A DNA stretch of 64,000 bases from CAWKAV01 sp963847735 (GTDB taxonomy: Bacteria > Desulfobacterota > Desulfuromonadia > Desulfuromonadales > BM103): positions 1 to 64,000 of the forward strand of contig CAWKAV010000028.1 of the NCBI GenBank assembly GCA_963847735.1, in the 5' to 3' direction. Both the position numbers and the translations under genes were made by a program. The notes beneath the pieces are model-generated. The model was not told where the DNA came from and made no database searches. It saw nothing but the letters and a program-made list of their open reading frames with translations. Positions 1-8,658 of the stretch are shown here, one piece after another. The first letter of the stretch is position 1, and the number at the start of each line of letters is the position of its first letter.

Positions 1-1
1 C

Positions 2-40
2 CGAGCCGTTATTGTAGCAATTTTGATGTTCTTCATATAA
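2..40 (+). CDS. C-terminal tail of an upstream gene, probably a membrane protein (partial)
   Basis: From base 2 one frame reads a short hydrophobic stretch (RAVIVAILMFFI) that ends at a TAA at 38-40, 29 bases before the exosortase start. The composition fits the last part of a membrane segment, and exosortase genes usually sit inside polysaccharide or membrane gene clusters. Only 12 codons are visible, so the family cannot be named and the frame could be chance. Confidence 0.3.
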   Translation, partial: RAVIVAILMFFI

Positions 41-69
41 ATTGATGAGAGCAGGGAGGGAGACATCCA

Positions 70-912
70 TTGAAATCGAAACTCGCATATCTGACTGACT
101 TTCCCAAGATCAATCTGTTGTTAGTGCTGGTTGCCATCGGCACGGCCTATGCGACCGTTATCCCCGAGATGGTTGGCGACTGGTACAATGATCCTAATTA
201 CTCTCATGGCTTTCTGGTCCCGGTCATATCAGCCTACTTCCTGTCGCAGAACTGGGCTGAATTAAGACGCTCCCCGGTGCGCCCCAGCAATACAGGGTTG
301 CCTGTCATCATTGGCAGTCTCCTGTTGCTGTTGATGGGGTATATTGGCACCGAATATTTTACCATGCGGGCATCACTGGTTGTCCTGATTGCCGGCATCG
401 TTCTCTATTGGTTCGGTTGGGCGATTTTAAGACTTACCTCCCTGCCGATTGCTTTCCTGATATTCATGGTACCTCTGCCTTACATTGTTTACGACGCACT
501 CGCTTTCCCATTAAAACTGCTGGTCACCAAAGCGTCGGTCGCAGTTCTTCAAATCCTCAGCATACCCGTTGTGCGCGAGGGGAATATCATCATGTTCCCG
601 CAAACTGTGCTTGAAGTCGCTGATGCCTGCAGTGGTTTGCGTTCACTGATGTCACTTGTAACTCTGGCGGTGGCCCTGGCCTTTCTCTCCCAAAAATCAA
701 CAATAAAACGCACAATTCTCATCGTGTCAGCGGTTCCGGTTGCCATCGCCACCAACATGATACGGGTTATTGTTACGGGAGTTCTGGCCAGCCACTACGG
801 TGCTGCCGCCGCGGAGGGTTTTTTTCATGAATTTGCCGGCATGACAATCTTTGCCCTGGCCATGGTTATTCTGTTCAGTGAGAGCGCAATTCTGCGGAGG
901 ATAGGACGATGA
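70..912 (+). CDS. xrtA: Exosortase (PEP-CTERM sorting transpeptidase)
   Basis: Integral membrane cysteine transpeptidase thought to cleave PEP-CTERM tails from exported proteins and pass them to the envelope. The 280-residue protein has about eight hydrophobic segments and the three family active-site positions: Cys187 in ADACSGLRS, Arg232 in ATNMIRVIV and His253 in FFHEF. The start is a TTG at 70 with AGGGAGG just upstream; no in-frame ATG fits the N-terminus better. The stop overlaps the next gene start (ATGA), so the two are translationally coupled. Neighbours EpsI, PrsK and PrsR are the usual partners of this class. No obvious PEP-CTERM substrate lies in the window. Confidence 0.93.
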   Translation: MKSKLAYLTDFPKINLLLVLVAIGTAYATVIPEMVGDWYNDPNYSHGFLVPVISAYFLSQNWAELRRSPVRPSNTGLPVIIGSLLLLLMGYIGTEYFTMRASLVVLIAGIVLYWFGWAILRLTSLPIAFLIFMVPLPYIVYDALAFPLKLLVTKASVAVLQILSIPVVREGNIIMFPQTVLEVADACSGLRSLMSLVTLAVALAFLSQKSTIKRTILIVSAVPVAIATNMIRVIVTGVLASHYGAAAAEGFFHEFAGMTIFALAMVILFSESAILRRIGR

Positions 913-1541
913 AAATTCAAATCAGACACGTCGTTGTCTACCTCCTGCTCGCTTTGACGACCCTGTTTATCGCCACCCATGAAACCGTTGCTGTACCCGT
1001 GAACAAGCCCCTTGCTAATATTCCGGTGACTCTTGGTGAATGGACCATGGTCGGAGAATCACGTTTCAGTGACAAGGTGCTCGCCGGATTGAAACCGACC
1101 GACTACCTCTATCGAATTTATAAGGATTCGAGAGGGAACAGGGCAACCCTTTACCTGGGTTATCACGCCGGAGGCCCCGATAGTGGTGCCATCCACTCAC
1201 CCAAACATTGTTTGCCGGGCAGTGGCTGGTTTGAACTCTCGGAGACAAGCAAAAAAATCGCTGTCGAAAGTAGAGAGTTGCCTTTTATCCAGGCTGTCTA
1301 CCAGAATGACGATCAAAAGGAGCTATTCATATACTTTTATCAAGTCAAAGGAAGGGTGTTGACAGATGAATACTCCCTCAAACTTGCCGAGATCGTAAAT
1401 TCGACCCTCTATAACCGGCGAGATTCGGCATTTATCAGAATCTCAGTGCAATTTCAGGAAGATCAGACTGAAGCCGCAAGTGCCGCCGAACGTTTTCTGG
1501 TTGAGATATATCCTCACATTGCATCGGTGCTGCCGTTGTAA
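909..1541 (+). CDS. epsI: EpsI family protein, exosortase partner
   Basis: A 210-residue exosortase-associated protein of the EpsI (DUF3485) family. One N-terminal membrane anchor (about residues 7-25) is followed by a periplasmic domain with the family-typical segment around GYHAGGPDSGAIHSPKHCLP, carrying conserved His and Cys residues. It starts at an ATG that overlaps the exosortase stop codon. In many genomes this domain is fused to the exosortase; here it is separate. Its biochemical role is not established; it is thought to act with the exosortase in envelope export of polysaccharide or PEP-CTERM proteins. Confidence 0.9.
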   Translation: MKIQIRHVVVYLLLALTTLFIATHETVAVPVNKPLANIPVTLGEWTMVGESRFSDKVLAGLKPTDYLYRIYKDSRGNRATLYLGYHAGGPDSGAIHSPKHCLPGSGWFELSETSKKIAVESRELPFIQAVYQNDDQKELFIYFYQVKGRVLTDEYSLKLAEIVNSTLYNRRDSAFIRISVQFQEDQTEAASAAERFLVEIYPHIASVLPL

Positions 1542-1671
1542 TGTGAAATCTGTTCGCTGCGAAAGAATGTATTCAGGGTGATTATTCAGTTTTTGTTTTT
1601 TTTTGCGGCCAACCTGGCTTGCCATACTATTCCATGATAGTTCCTGAGTTACGCCTGGAGATGCAAGACCT

Positions 1672-3726
1672 ATGCTGGCAACACCGCTCTCCATAACAGC
1701 AATTCTGGCTGCCACCGGTCTCGGTGCCTTCGCATTATCCCGGGGTTGGCAGCGATCGCCCGGTAACTGGTTCCTGGCGGCGGGGTTATTGCTGTTGGCC
1801 GTTGTTGAGGGCGCAGATCGGGTTGCACTGAATACGCCTGAATTGTGGAAATCGGCAAAGTCAGTCGCATTGGTTTCAGAGTCTTTACTGGGGGCCATCT
1901 GGTTGCTGTTCGCACAGACCTTCGCCAGGAAAAAAGCTTTTCTGAACTTGTCCCCGTTCTCATGGGCTTTGCTGGTTGGCAGCCTGGCGTTGCCGCTGGT
2001 TGTCTTGCTTAGCCCCTTCGAAAGTTTTTTCTTTTCACCAGATTTTGCTGATGAACACATCCTTTTTGTGAGCCGAAATGCTTACTGGTTCTATATCGGC
2101 ATCCTTTTCTTTACGGTTGTGTCGCTTTATCAGCTGGAACGGACCCTGATGGCTTTTTCCAGCATGGAACGCTCCCAGGTGCTCTATGAAGTCTTGGGAA
2201 CAGGCATTATTCTTGTCACTATGCTGGTCTATTACAGCCAAGTGTTGCTACATCGTACGATTGATATGAACCTGATCCCGGTCCGGTCGCTGGCAATGAT
2301 CGTCGGAATTGGCCTGTGCAGCTATTCCCGCTTCAGGCAAAATTCCTTGAAAAGTCTTGTCATCTCTCGCGATGTGGCCTCGCGTTCTGTTGTCGTATTA
2401 GCCGTTGGCTGTTATCTGTTGCTGCTCGGCGGTGCGGGGGAGGGTTTGCGTTATTTCGGGCTGCAGAATCAGCGCCTGGTGTTTATCGGCTTTGCTGTCC
2501 TCAGTGGCCTTATCGTTGCCCTGATGCTGCTCTCTGAGAAAAATCGCCGTAAGCTCACGGTGTTTATGCATAAGCATTTTTATCAGCATAAATATGATTA
2601 TCGCAACGAGTGGCTAATGTTCACTGCTCAGCTTTCTTCGGCTGACAACATGGAAAAACTGCAGAATGCCATTCTGGCCTTTTACTGTGAAACCTTCGGT
2701 CGCACGAGCGCCTCACTGTACTTGCAGGATAAAGAGTCCGGATCTTATCATCTAAAATCAAGTCGTTACCTCGAGTTTTCGAAGGACTGTTTTATCGGGG
2801 ATCATCCCCTGGTCGCTTATTTCAACGAAACCGACTGGGTCTTCAATGTGGATGACCAGCATTCCTCTCAATACAATAAAATCAAGCTGCAGTTTGAAGC
2901 CTTCAAAGTTAAACTCTGTGTTCCATTGCAATACGAGCAAAGTCTTGAGGGTTTCATCCTGCTGGGAGAAGCGATCAACCCCGATGAAGATCTCACTTTT
3001 GAGGATTATGACCTGATGAAAGTGCTCGCCAGCCAGGCGACATCCGTTCTGCTCAGTTTAAAGCTTTCGGCGCAACTCTCAACGGCTCAGGAAATGGCCG
3101 CAATTGGCAAGGTTTCAACCTTCATCATTCACGATCTGAAGAACCACGTCTCCAACCTCTCCCTGCTGGTGGACAATGCACGTGAGCATATGGATAACCC
3201 TGAATTTCAAGCTGACATGCTTGAGACTCTGGATGAAACCATTGGCAAGGTGAATGTCATGATCACGAGGCTGAGAAACATCAACGAAAAAAAGAATCTG
3301 AATCTTTCAGTATGTGATCTCACAGAGATTGTCCGCAGAGGCGTCAAGGCCTCAGGCCAAAAAACAAAGGTGGCGTGTGGAGAGAGAATCCTGACCTGTG
3401 TCGATGCCGGAGAAATTGAAAAGGTCGTACATAATCTGGTGTTAAACGCATATGAGGCTGGTTCCCGGAAAGAGTCTGTGAAGATAACCGTAGGGTTATC
3501 TGAGACTGCATTCTTCGAAGTCGCAGACCAGGGCACCGGTATGTCGGACGATTTTATCCGAAATCGCCTCTTCCAGCCGTTTCAAACAACAAAAGAAAAA
3601 GGTTTTGGCATCGGTTTGTTTCAGTGTCGCCAGATTATTGAGGCCCATGGTGGCAAAATTGAGGTTTCCAGCAAGGTGGGCGAGGGGACATCCTTCAAGG
3701 TTCATCTCCCTGCTACAGTTGAATGA
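1672..3726 (+). CDS. prsK: PEP-CTERM system sensor histidine kinase PrsK
   Basis: A 684-residue membrane histidine kinase. Residues 1-290 hold eight or so hydrophobic segments, residues about 325-465 look like a GAF domain, and the C-terminus is a transmitter: H-box with His487 in FIIHDLKNH, N-box Asn588/Asn592 in HNLVLNAYEA, G1 box DQGTGMS and G2 box GFGIGLFQC. This arrangement is that of PrsK of exosortase clusters, and the response regulator PrsR follows 158 bases downstream. It is expected to phosphorylate PrsR in response to an unknown envelope signal. The start is the ATG at 1672 after a GGAG motif. The 130 bases before it hold nothing I can name. Confidence 0.92.
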   Translation: MLATPLSITAILAATGLGAFALSRGWQRSPGNWFLAAGLLLLAVVEGADRVALNTPELWKSAKSVALVSESLLGAIWLLFAQTFARKKAFLNLSPFSWALLVGSLALPLVVLLSPFESFFFSPDFADEHILFVSRNAYWFYIGILFFTVVSLYQLERTLMAFSSMERSQVLYEVLGTGIILVTMLVYYSQVLLHRTIDMNLIPVRSLAMIVGIGLCSYSRFRQNSLKSLVISRDVASRSVVVLAVGCYLLLLGGAGEGLRYFGLQNQRLVFIGFAVLSGLIVALMLLSEKNRRKLTVFMHKHFYQHKYDYRNEWLMFTAQLSSADNMEKLQNAILAFYCETFGRTSASLYLQDKESGSYHLKSSRYLEFSKDCFIGDHPLVAYFNETDWVFNVDDQHSSQYNKIKLQFEAFKVKLCVPLQYEQSLEGFILLGEAINPDEDLTFEDYDLMKVLASQATSVLLSLKLSAQLSTAQEMAAIGKVSTFIIHDLKNHVSNLSLLVDNAREHMDNPEFQADMLETLDETIGKVNVMITRLRNINEKKNLNLSVCDLTEIVRRGVKASGQKTKVACGERILTCVDAGEIEKVVHNLVLNAYEAGSRKESVKITVGLSETAFFEVADQGTGMSDDFIRNRLFQPFQTTKEKGFGIGLFQCRQIIEAHGGKIEVSSKVGEGTSFKVHLPATVE

Positions 3727-3884
3727 ATATACACATTTTACTGAGTCTTGGATTGATTCATCTACAGACACACAGACGGCGGCGCGAAAAACCTGGATCT
3801 CTTTTTATCTTCACTTTCAGGGCCTGTCCATTTGGGTCAGTTACCGGTCAGATCCAGTTTAGACTTTAGGCATAGAGGGAGACC

Positions 3885-5291
3885 ATGGAATCTATATTGA
3901 TTGTTGACGACGACAGTGGCATCAGAAAACAGCTCAAGTGGGGCCTGAGCAAGGACTATAAGGTACTGCTGGCAGAAGACGGACGTAAGGCGTTGGACCT
4001 TTTCAAAAAAAATGAACCAAAGGTTGTCAGCCTCGATCTTGGTCTGCCTCCCGACGCTGATGGCGCCAGCGAGGGGCTCCGGGTTCTTGAGGAGATTCTC
4101 GCCCAGGGCAAGGGGACTAAGATTGTTGTCGTTTCCGGTAACGAGGATCGGAAAAACGCCCTGGCCGCTATCGGTCTTGGTGCTTATGATTTTTGTCAAA
4201 AGCCGGTCGAACTTGACACTCTGAAAATCATTCTGGAACGCGCATTCCACCTGGTAAACATGGAGGAGGAAAACCGACATCTGCAGGAAAGCAAGTCAGG
4301 AAAGATGGCTTCTATGGAGGGCATGTTCGGCCAGTGCCCACAGATGGAGGGAATTTTTTCCATTATTCGCAAGGTTGGCTCGATCGACGTGCCGATTCTG
4401 ATTCTCGGTGAGAGCGGAACAGGAAAGGAACTGGTTGCCAGGGCCATCCATGAAAACAGCCTCCGTAAAAAGGGACCATTTATTCCAATAAACTGTGGCG
4501 CTATTCCAGACAACCTTCTCGAAGCCGAACTCTTCGGTCATGAAAAGGGGGCTTTTACAGGCGCCCAGGGGCGCGTTCAAGGTAAGGTCGAATTTGCTCA
4601 GGGGGGGACATTGTTTCTGGACGAGATAGGCGACATGCCCCTTTTGCTTCAGGTTAAACTTCTACGTTTTCTTCAGGAAAAAGTCATCCAGAGGGTTGGT
4701 GGTCGTGAAGACATCGAGGTGGATGCCAGGATCGTCGCAGCAACCAACCTCGACATCGATAAAGCCATTAAAGATGGGAACTTCAGGGAGGACCTGTACT
4801 ATCGACTCGGTGTTGTAACAGCAAAGTTGCCACCACTCAAAGAAAGGGGCGACGACATAGTCTTGCTTGCCAACCTTTTTATGCGACGGTTTGCCCATGA
4901 ATTCAAACGTAATGTAAAGTGCTTCAGTGTTGCTTCACTCAGGGTTCTGGACACATACGATTGGCCAGGCAATATCAGAGAGCTTGAGAACCGGGTAAAG
5001 AGGGCCGTAATTATGGCGGAGACCCTGACCCTTGAACCCTGGGATCTTGGTTTCGTGTCAGACAATACGCTCAATAATGAGGAGACCACCACCCCTCAGT
5101 ATGATTTCAATATAAGTGGGTTGAAGCTTAAGGACGCTCGCATTATGGTCGAAAAAAGCCTTGTGGGTGAGGCTCTGGATGCTGCCGATGGCAACATCCT
5201 CAGAGCCGCTGAATTGTTGGGTGTAAGCCGACCGACTATCTATGATCTTATGAAAAAACATGGGTTCCATGTAGATGACCCAGGGAATTGA
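3885..5291 (+). CDS. prsR: PEP-CTERM-box sigma54-dependent response regulator PrsR
   Basis: A 468-residue NtrC-type activator. The receiver domain (1-120) has the acidic pocket at VDDD and phospho-acceptor Asp51. The AAA+ domain has Walker A GESGTGKE (175-182), the sigma54-contact loop GAFTGA (222-227) and Walker B LFLDEIGD. The C-terminus is a Fis-type helix-turn-helix (AAELLGVSRPTIYDLM). It is expected to bind upstream of sigma54 promoters of exosortase and PEP-CTERM genes once phosphorylated by PrsK. The start is the ATG at 3885 behind GAGGGAGACC. The intact GAFTGA and Asp51 suggest it is functional. I did not find a convincing sigma54 promoter in the nearby spacers. Confidence 0.93.
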   Translation: MESILIVDDDSGIRKQLKWGLSKDYKVLLAEDGRKALDLFKKNEPKVVSLDLGLPPDADGASEGLRVLEEILAQGKGTKIVVVSGNEDRKNALAAIGLGAYDFCQKPVELDTLKIILERAFHLVNMEEENRHLQESKSGKMASMEGMFGQCPQMEGIFSIIRKVGSIDVPILILGESGTGKELVARAIHENSLRKKGPFIPINCGAIPDNLLEAELFGHEKGAFTGAQGRVQGKVEFAQGGTLFLDEIGDMPLLLQVKLLRFLQEKVIQRVGGREDIEVDARIVAATNLDIDKAIKDGNFREDLYYRLGVVTAKLPPLKERGDDIVLLANLFMRRFAHEFKRNVKCFSVASLRVLDTYDWPGNIRELENRVKRAVIMAETLTLEPWDLGFVSDNTLNNEETTTPQYDFNISGLKLKDARIMVEKSLVGEALDAADGNILRAAELLGVSRPTIYDLMKKHGFHVDDPGN

Positions 5292-5420
5292 TGATCGTTA
5301 ATACAGGCTGTCGAAAAAAGTTACACTTTTGTGTCGAAGACGTTTGCTTCGCTTTAACGTGCTAGAATAAAAAGATATTAAGTTTGGAATACCTTTTGCT
5401 TACATGTAGTTGTAGTGCAA

Positions 5421-5450
5421 TTGTAAAAAATATTCTCTTATGATTATAAT
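5421..5450 (+). promoter_or_regulatory. Sigma70-type promoter for the PilZ gene
   Basis: TTGTAA, an 18-base A/T-rich spacer, then a perfect TATAAT at 5445-5450. It would start transcription near 5457, about 56 bases before the PilZ ATG. It lies in the 221-base spacer after prsR, which otherwise shows no clear feature. Confidence 0.55.
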
Positions 5451-5512
5451 GCACAAGTTTGATTGCATGATTATTAGAGGGGCACAATAACCTGTCGAGG
5501 AAGAAGCCCCAT

Positions 5513-5881
5513 ATGGAAAACGAACCTAACTATCCTCTGCCCAGAAAACATCCACGCTTCAAAGCGTTACAACGGACTTTGGTTCTGCTCCCCCAGGGTC
5601 CTGAGGCGTTGCCATACCATATTATCGATATTAGCGAGGGAGGCCTGTCTTTCCGCTATCTGGGTAAAAAGATTAAACCCACGAGAATCTCCCCAATTAA
5701 TCTTTATCATGAACATGAATTGATCGTCGAAGCTCTGCCAGTGAAGACGGTATCCGACTATCAATTGAGCGAAGGGATTGTCCCTGTACGTCGTGGAAGC
5801 CTCTGCTTTGAATCACTCAGCATGGAGCAACGTAATAAACTCTCATCTTTCGTTGAAAAGTTCACCGAGCACAGCTATTAG
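5513..5881 (+). CDS. PilZ domain protein, likely cyclic di-GMP receptor
   Basis: A 122-residue single-domain cytoplasmic protein. Both halves of the PilZ cyclic di-GMP signature are present: RxxxR as RKHPR near residue 11 and DxSxxG as DISEGG near residue 39, followed by the beta-barrel strands. It should therefore bind cyclic di-GMP and act as a small adaptor, with an unknown partner. Start ATG 5513 has GAGGAAGAAG at a good distance. It has its own promoter and ends at a terminator shared with the convergent tRNA-Leu. Its position beside the exosortase cluster, and a cyclic di-GMP-type riboswitch at 57.2 kb, make an envelope or biofilm role plausible, but this is inference. Confidence 0.85.
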   Translation: MENEPNYPLPRKHPRFKALQRTLVLLPQGPEALPYHIIDISEGGLSFRYLGKKIKPTRISPINLYHEHELIVEALPVKTVSDYQLSEGIVPVRRGSLCFESLSMEQRNKLSSFVEKFTEHSY

Positions 5882-5932
5882 ACAATCTGTAAATTCTGAA
5901 CAAAACTCGATTTGTTTGGAAAATAATGGACA

Positions 5933-5962
5933 AAAAAGCTCTCGATTTCTCGGGAGCTTTTT
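5933..5962. terminator. Bidirectional Rho-independent terminator
   Basis: A nine-pair stem, AAAAAGCTC with GAGCTTTTT, around a 12-base loop, with runs of A and T on both sides. It can end the PilZ transcript on the plus strand and the tRNA-Leu transcript on the minus strand. Confidence 0.8.
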
Positions 5963-5969
5963 GATCAGA

Positions 5970-6056
5970 TGGTGCCGAAGGCGAGACTCGAACTCGCACA
6001 ACCGTTGGGTTACCGCCCCCTCAAGACGGCGTGTCTACCAATTCCACCACTTCGGC
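5970..6056 (-). tRNA. tRNA-Leu (anticodon GAG)
   Basis: An 87-base tRNA on the minus strand with paired acceptor arms GCCGAAG/CTTCGGC, an encoded CCA end, the T-loop GTTCGAGTC and the long variable arm of class II tRNAs. The five-base anticodon stem encloses TTGAGGG, giving anticodon GAG (codons CUC/CUU). A consensus-like promoter lies just upstream. Confidence 0.97.
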
Positions 6057-6066
6057 AAGCGATGTA

Positions 6067-6095
6067 TTTATACTGATATGATCTTGCTCTGTCAA
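6067..6095 (-). promoter_or_regulatory. Sigma70-type promoter for tRNA-Leu
   Basis: Read on the minus strand: TTGACA, a 17-base spacer and TATAAA, placed about 11 bases before the tRNA. It sits in the short spacer after secG, so the tRNA has its own start. Confidence 0.8.
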
Positions 6096-6108
6096 TAAAA
6101 TTGACGTG

Positions 6109-6444
6109 CTATTTTGTTTCTCCGGCCGGTGCTGCTGGCGGAATGTTTTGCACTGGCATAGCCGCCGGGGCAGAGACCGGTGCGACCTGCTCAGGCATGA
6201 TGCTCGAGGAGCCGGGTTGCCCCCAGAAAACGGCCAGTGTCAAGCTGGTGAGCATGAAGATGACCGCGACGCCCGTGGTCAATTTGCCGAGGAAAGACTG
6301 CCCGCCGGAGGCGCCGAAAATCGTGTTGCTGGCACCGGCGCCGAAGGCTGCGCCGACCTCTGCGCCCTTGCCACCTTGAATCAGAACGATGCCAATCAGG
6401 GCGAGACAGCCTAGAATGTGTATTGTCAAGAGGATGTAGTTCAT
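6109..6444 (-). CDS. secG: Preprotein translocase subunit SecG
   Basis: A 111-residue inner-membrane protein with two transmembrane helices (about residues 3-22 and 52-72) and the conserved cytosolic loop with GGKGAEVGAAFGAGASNTIFG, hallmarks of SecG. It stimulates SecYEG-mediated export by helping the SecA cycle. The C-terminal tail is Pro/Ala-rich, as is common. It follows tpiA by 96 bases on the same strand; the gapA-pgk-tpiA-secG order is widespread, and it is the last protein gene of this operon. Confidence 0.95.
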   Translation of the reverse strand: MNYILLTIHILGCLALIGIVLIQGGKGAEVGAAFGAGASNTIFGASGGQSFLGKLTTGVAVIFMLTSLTLAVFWGQPGSSSIMPEQVAPVSAPAAMPVQNIPPAAPAGETK

Positions 6445-6540
6445 GTTGCTCCCTTAAATTAATGATCCGAGGATTTGAGGAAAAGCACTCTAGCATAATA
6501 AATATTGCGAGAAAAGACCGAATTATACTCCTGGTCGAAA

Positions 6541-7299
6541 TTATCGAGCTTCAAAATTGACGATCCTGGCGAAATCCGAAGCCTTCAGGCTGGCGCCCCC
6601 AACCAGGGCTCCGTCCACATCAGGTTGACACATCAAACTATCGATGTTGTCAGGTTTGACACTGCCGCCGTAAAGGATACGCGTGGCATTGGCTGTCTGT
6701 TCGCTGTACAGCTCGGCAAGCAGCGCCCGAATGAAGGCATGGGCCTCCTGGGCCTGTTCGTCGCTTGCCGTTTTGCCGGTCCCGATCGCCCATACCGGTT
6801 CGTAGGCAACCACCACACCTGCCATCTGCTCTGCGCTGAGGTTCTTCAGTCCGAGACGGAGTTGGCGGCGAAGGACGTCGAACATCTGATCTGTGTCACG
6901 CTCTTCAAGCGTTTCACCTATACAGAAAATAATGCCGAGACCGGCTACGGAGAGGGCATGAGCTTTTCTGTTGATCAGCTCATCAGTTTCAGAAAACAGC
7001 TGGCGGCGTTCCGAATGACCGATAATCACATACTGACAGCCGACATCTTTTAACAGGGGAGGGGAGACTTCACCCGTGAAGGCACCCTGGGACTCGGGGT
7101 AGCAGTTCTGGGCGGCCAACTTTACGTTGCTGCCGGTGATTGTCTGCGCGACCCTGTTCAGGGACGTATAAACCGGGGCTACAACAATTTCGACCTTCCG
7201 GTTATCGATAACCGCAGAAATGAGTTCAGTGACCAGGCTGGATGATTCATCCTGGGTTTTGTGCAGTTTCCAGTTGCCGGCGATCATTGGTATGCGCAT
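6541..7299 (-). CDS. tpiA: Triosephosphate isomerase
   Basis: Interconverts dihydroxyacetone phosphate and glyceraldehyde 3-phosphate. The 252-residue protein has the substrate-binding Asn/Lys in AGNWKLHK, electrophilic His in IIGHSERR, catalytic Glu in AYEPVWAIGTGK (start of loop 6) and the phosphate-binding YGGSV. The start is the ATG at 7299, which has AAGGAG at the right distance and begins exactly where family members begin; a longer frame to 7362 adds only unrelated residues. It lies between pgk and secG in a glycolytic operon read right to left. Confidence 0.97.
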   Translation of the reverse strand: MRIPMIAGNWKLHKTQDESSSLVTELISAVIDNRKVEIVVAPVYTSLNRVAQTITGSNVKLAAQNCYPESQGAFTGEVSPPLLKDVGCQYVIIGHSERRQLFSETDELINRKAHALSVAGLGIIFCIGETLEERDTDQMFDVLRRQLRLGLKNLSAEQMAGVVVAYEPVWAIGTGKTASDEQAQEAHAFIRALLAELYSEQTANATRILYGGSVKPDNIDSLMCQPDVDGALVGGASLKASDFARIVNFEAR

Positions 7300-7379
7300 G
7301 AAAAACTCCTTAAGATAATGGTGATCCGTGATCGGTGATGATTGTGTGGTTTTACGTGTCACGAATTACGGATCATCAA

Positions 7380-8579
7380 TCACAGCCTCTTCGCATCTGT
7401 CAAGGCCGCAAGGCCGGGAAGCTCTTTGCCTTCCAGGAACTCGAGCGTAGCACCACCACCGGTTGAGATATGGGTCATTTCAGATTCGACGCCGGCTTTT
7501 TTGACTGCAGCCACCGAGTCACCGCCGCCCACAATCGAACGGGCCTTTGATTCTGCCAGAGTTTTCGCTACGGCCATGGTGCCGCGTGCGAAGGCATCAA
7601 ACTCGAAAACCCCCATTGGTCCGTTCCAGAGCACCATGCGGGCATTTTTCAATGCTCCGGTGTAGGTGGCAATTGTGGCTGGCCCGATATCAAGAGCCAT
7701 CCAGTCGGCAGGAAAGTTGGCGTCGCTGCAGATCTTGTGTTCGGCGTTCGGACTAAACTCGGCCGCGACCACATGATCTTGCGGCAAGAGCATGGTCACT
7801 CCCTTGTCGGCCGCTTTCTGCAAAAGTTCCCTGGCCAGTTCGATGCGGTCCTCTTCGACCAGCGATTTGCCCGTCGGGCGTCCCTTGGCACGCAGAAAAG
7901 TGTATGCCATGCCACCACCGATGATCAGGGTGTCAACTTTTTCTATCAGGCTTTCGATGACAGCGATTTTGTCGCTGACCTTGGCTCCGCCGACCACGGC
8001 AACGAAAGGGTGATCCGGGTAGGCGAGAGCCTGGCCGAGGTATTTGATTTCTTTTTCGAGCAGGAAACCGGCAACAGCCGGCTGCAGGTAGTGAGTGACG
8101 CCCTCCGTCGAGGCATGAGCGCGGTGCGCAGTACCGAAGGCATTGTTGACATAAATGTCGGCATTCGCAGCCAGGGCTTTGGCAAAATCCGGATCGTTTT
8201 TTGTTTCGCCGGCATGAAAGCGCACATTCTCCAGCAAAAGAACGTCGCCATCCTTTAACTGGTTGATCATCCTCGCGACGTCAGGGCCGATGCAGTCCGG
8301 TGCCATGCTGACCGACTTGCCAAGAAGTTGAGACAGGCAAGGAGCCACCGATGCAAGACTGAAAGCGGCCTCCGGGCCTTTTTTCGGGCGGCCGAGGTGG
8401 GATGCCAGGATCAGGCGTCCGCCATTGTTGATGATGTGGCGGATCGTCGGCATGGAGGCCTTGATGCGAGTATCGTCGGCAACCTGGTTGTTGTCATCGA
8501 GCGGGACGTTAAAATCAACTCGGCACAGAACCCGTTTGCCCTGAAAATCGACGTCTCTGATGGAGAGTTTTTTTAACAT
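7380..8579 (-). CDS. pgk: Phosphoglycerate kinase
   Basis: Cytosolic enzyme making ATP from 1,3-bisphosphoglycerate. The 399-residue protein has the N-terminal substrate-binding pattern RVDFNVP, HLGRPK, and the C-terminal nucleotide-binding GGAKVSDK, NGPMGVFE and GGGDS. Length is typical. The start at 8579 (MLKKLSIRDVDF) has AGGAG upstream; an alternative ATG five codons earlier lacks one. It lies 80 bases upstream of tpiA and 79 bases downstream of gapA in the same operon. The coding frame is intact, unlike gapA. Confidence 0.97.
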   Translation of the reverse strand: MLKKLSIRDVDFQGKRVLCRVDFNVPLDDNNQVADDTRIKASMPTIRHIINNGGRLILASHLGRPKKGPEAAFSLASVAPCLSQLLGKSVSMAPDCIGPDVARMINQLKDGDVLLLENVRFHAGETKNDPDFAKALAANADIYVNNAFGTAHRAHASTEGVTHYLQPAVAGFLLEKEIKYLGQALAYPDHPFVAVVGGAKVSDKIAVIESLIEKVDTLIIGGGMAYTFLRAKGRPTGKSLVEEDRIELARELLQKAADKGVTMLLPQDHVVAAEFSPNAEHKICSDANFPADWMALDIGPATIATYTGALKNARMVLWNGPMGVFEFDAFARGTMAVAKTLAESKARSIVGGGDSVAAVKKAGVESEMTHISTGGGATLEFLEGKELPGLAALTDAKRL

Positions 8580-8658
8580 TTTCTGCTCCTGCACCCTATG
8601 CGTTGCAATTATGGCTTAACAAAAAGGGCAGGTTAGCAACCCGCCCTTTTATATCGAA

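Noticed and set aside
5440..5500. Possible sigma54 promoter (GCAC...TTGCA) before the PilZ gene
   Set aside because: The distance between the two halves is 13 bases instead of the required 10. A sigma70 promoter fits better.
6101..6414. Plus-strand open frames opposite secG
   Set aside because: SecG on the minus strand is clear; these are shadows of its Gly/Ala/Pro-rich codons.
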